From NCBI GenBank assembly GCA_016842065.1, contig JAEPDS010000011.1, forward strand, positions 1-64,000: a stretch of 64,000 bases of DNA, written 5' to 3'. This stretch comes from Candidatus Thiodiazotropha sp. 'RUGA'. Its GTDB lineage: Bacteria; Pseudomonadota; Gammaproteobacteria; Chromatiales; Chromatiaceae. This document shows positions 63,500 through 64,000 of the stretch, piece after piece. The notes beneath the pieces are model-generated. The model had not been told where the DNA came from. It saw only the letters and a program-made list of their open reading frames with translations, and did not search any database. The number at the start of each line of letters is the position of its first letter. Position 1 is the stretch's first letter. Both the position numbers and the translations under genes were made by a program.

Positions 63500-63504
63500 G
63501 ATAG

Positions 63505-64000
63505 GTGCCACACGGTCTGATACCCCGTCTGCTCCTCACGACCTGCCTGGCCCTCCCGATCACCGCAAGCGCGGAGATAAAACCGGGAGAACCTCAGGAG
63601 TTGCGTGATCTGCACTATGGTGAAGCACTCTTCCAGCTCTACCAGGAGGCTTACTTCCCCGCCATTGTGCGTCTGCTCTCAGCAAGAAAGCAGGGGCTGA
63701 TGCAGAACTATGCGGATGAACCTGAGCTGCTGCTTGGTGGACTCTATCTGGCCTATGGCATGCCGGATACGGCGGAAAACCTGTTCAATCGGGTTCTGAA
63801 GACAACCGCCACCCCCGAAATCGAGAACAAGGCCTGGCTGCAGCTGGGCAAATCCCGTTTTCGCCGGGGAGAGGATCCTGCCGCCGCCAAGGCGTTGAGT
63901 CAGATCGGAACGGAACAGCCGATCGATGCAAAAGATGAAAAACAGCACCTTGAAGGGCTGATCGCACTGAAACGGAACAAGCCAACGGATGCGGTTGAAT
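63505..64000 (+). CDS. TPR-containing exported protein, 3' end outside window
   Basis: Not in the ORF track because it has no stop in the window. GTG start five bases after the previous stop; translation gives 'VPHGLIPRLLLTTCLALPIT' as signal, then 'LRDLHYGEALFQLYQEAYF' and 'ELLLGGLYLAYGMPDTAENL', TPR-like helical pairs, continuing to the edge. Co-transcribed with the coiled-coil gene; probably a periplasmic scaffold for it. Confidence 0.75.
   Translation, partial: MPHGLIPRLLLTTCLALPITASAEIKPGEPQELRDLHYGEALFQLYQEAYFPAIVRLLSARKQGLMQNYADEPELLLGGLYLAYGMPDTAENLFNRVLKTTATPEIENKAWLQLGKSRFRRGEDPAAAKALSQIGTEQPIDAKDEKQHLEGLIALKRNKPTDAVE

Noticed and set aside
1-64000. tRNA, rRNA or CRISPR loci
   Set aside because: I found no cloverleaf-like sequence, rRNA segment or repeat-spacer array on reading; a tRNA scan would be decisive.

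Overview
The window comes from a gammaproteobacterium. The order trmJ-cysE-iscRSUA-hscBA-fdx-iscX, the separate suhB, the yajC-secD-secF operon and an HME-type RND copper pump all fit this class. The ferredoxin-linked 2-oxoacid oxidoreductase, the many exported c-type haem proteins and the general gene style suggest a Chromatiales-like, sulfur-oxidiser-type lineage. That placement is inference; no rRNA gene or other marker in the window settles it. Most of the window is moderately GC-rich. The stretch from about 10.3 to 19 kb is visibly AT-richer.

Layout. 0-5.2 kb: the end of a Cu/Ag efflux operon (cusB, truncated on the left, and cusA). 5.2-8.3 kb: a hypothetical gene, a small membrane protein, a rubrerythrin-like protein and korB. 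8.3-27 kb: an accessory region. It holds two tandem paralogues, then an array of about 14 small gene cassettes separated by attC-like sites (10.8-18.8 kb) with no integrase gene in the window (a CALIN-type array), then a mixed set of thioredoxin-like, beta-propeller, DUF427, SDR, HxlR, lipase and VOC genes. 27-30.1 kb: korA (gamma/alpha fusion) and an OmpA-like lipoprotein. A 262-bp element with perfect 33-bp terminal inverted repeats follows at 30.27-30.53 kb. 30.5-38.6 kb: thioredoxin-like protein, the complete ISC iron-sulfur assembly operon, cysE and trmJ. 38.9-43.3 kb: suhB and secF/secD/yajC. 43.9-55.4 kb: two divergent groups of exported proteins (TlpA-like, DUF4266, DUF3570, beta-barrels, an HzsA-like haem lipoprotein, two further c-type haem proteins and a Tat-exported DUF1501-like protein). 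These look like one extracellular or periplasmic redox/surface system. 55.6-64 kb: M1-like peptidase lipoprotein, exported PCMT coupled to a membrane spermidine-synthase-like protein, lgt, a DUF3187 protein, and an exported coiled-coil protein followed by a TPR protein cut off by the window end.

How the genes work together. CusBA would export Cu(I)/Ag(I) across both membranes with an outer-membrane channel expected upstream. KorA and KorB are the two chains of one enzyme, yet they lie 18.7 kb apart with the accessory region exactly between them; a shared 7-bp sequence at the two edges suggests an interrupted korAB operon. The ISC operon carries an IscR-type site over its promoter and a terminator-like hairpin between iscA and hscB.

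Most interesting content. An integron cassette encodes a reverse transcriptase with intact catalytic motifs and a helical C-terminal half like the UG/Abi antiphage RTs. It sits among cassettes for an NYN nuclease-like protein, a transglutaminase-like protein, a DgkA-like kinase and many small membrane proteins. The 43.9-55.4 kb exported haem-protein cluster is the other candidate for an undescribed system.
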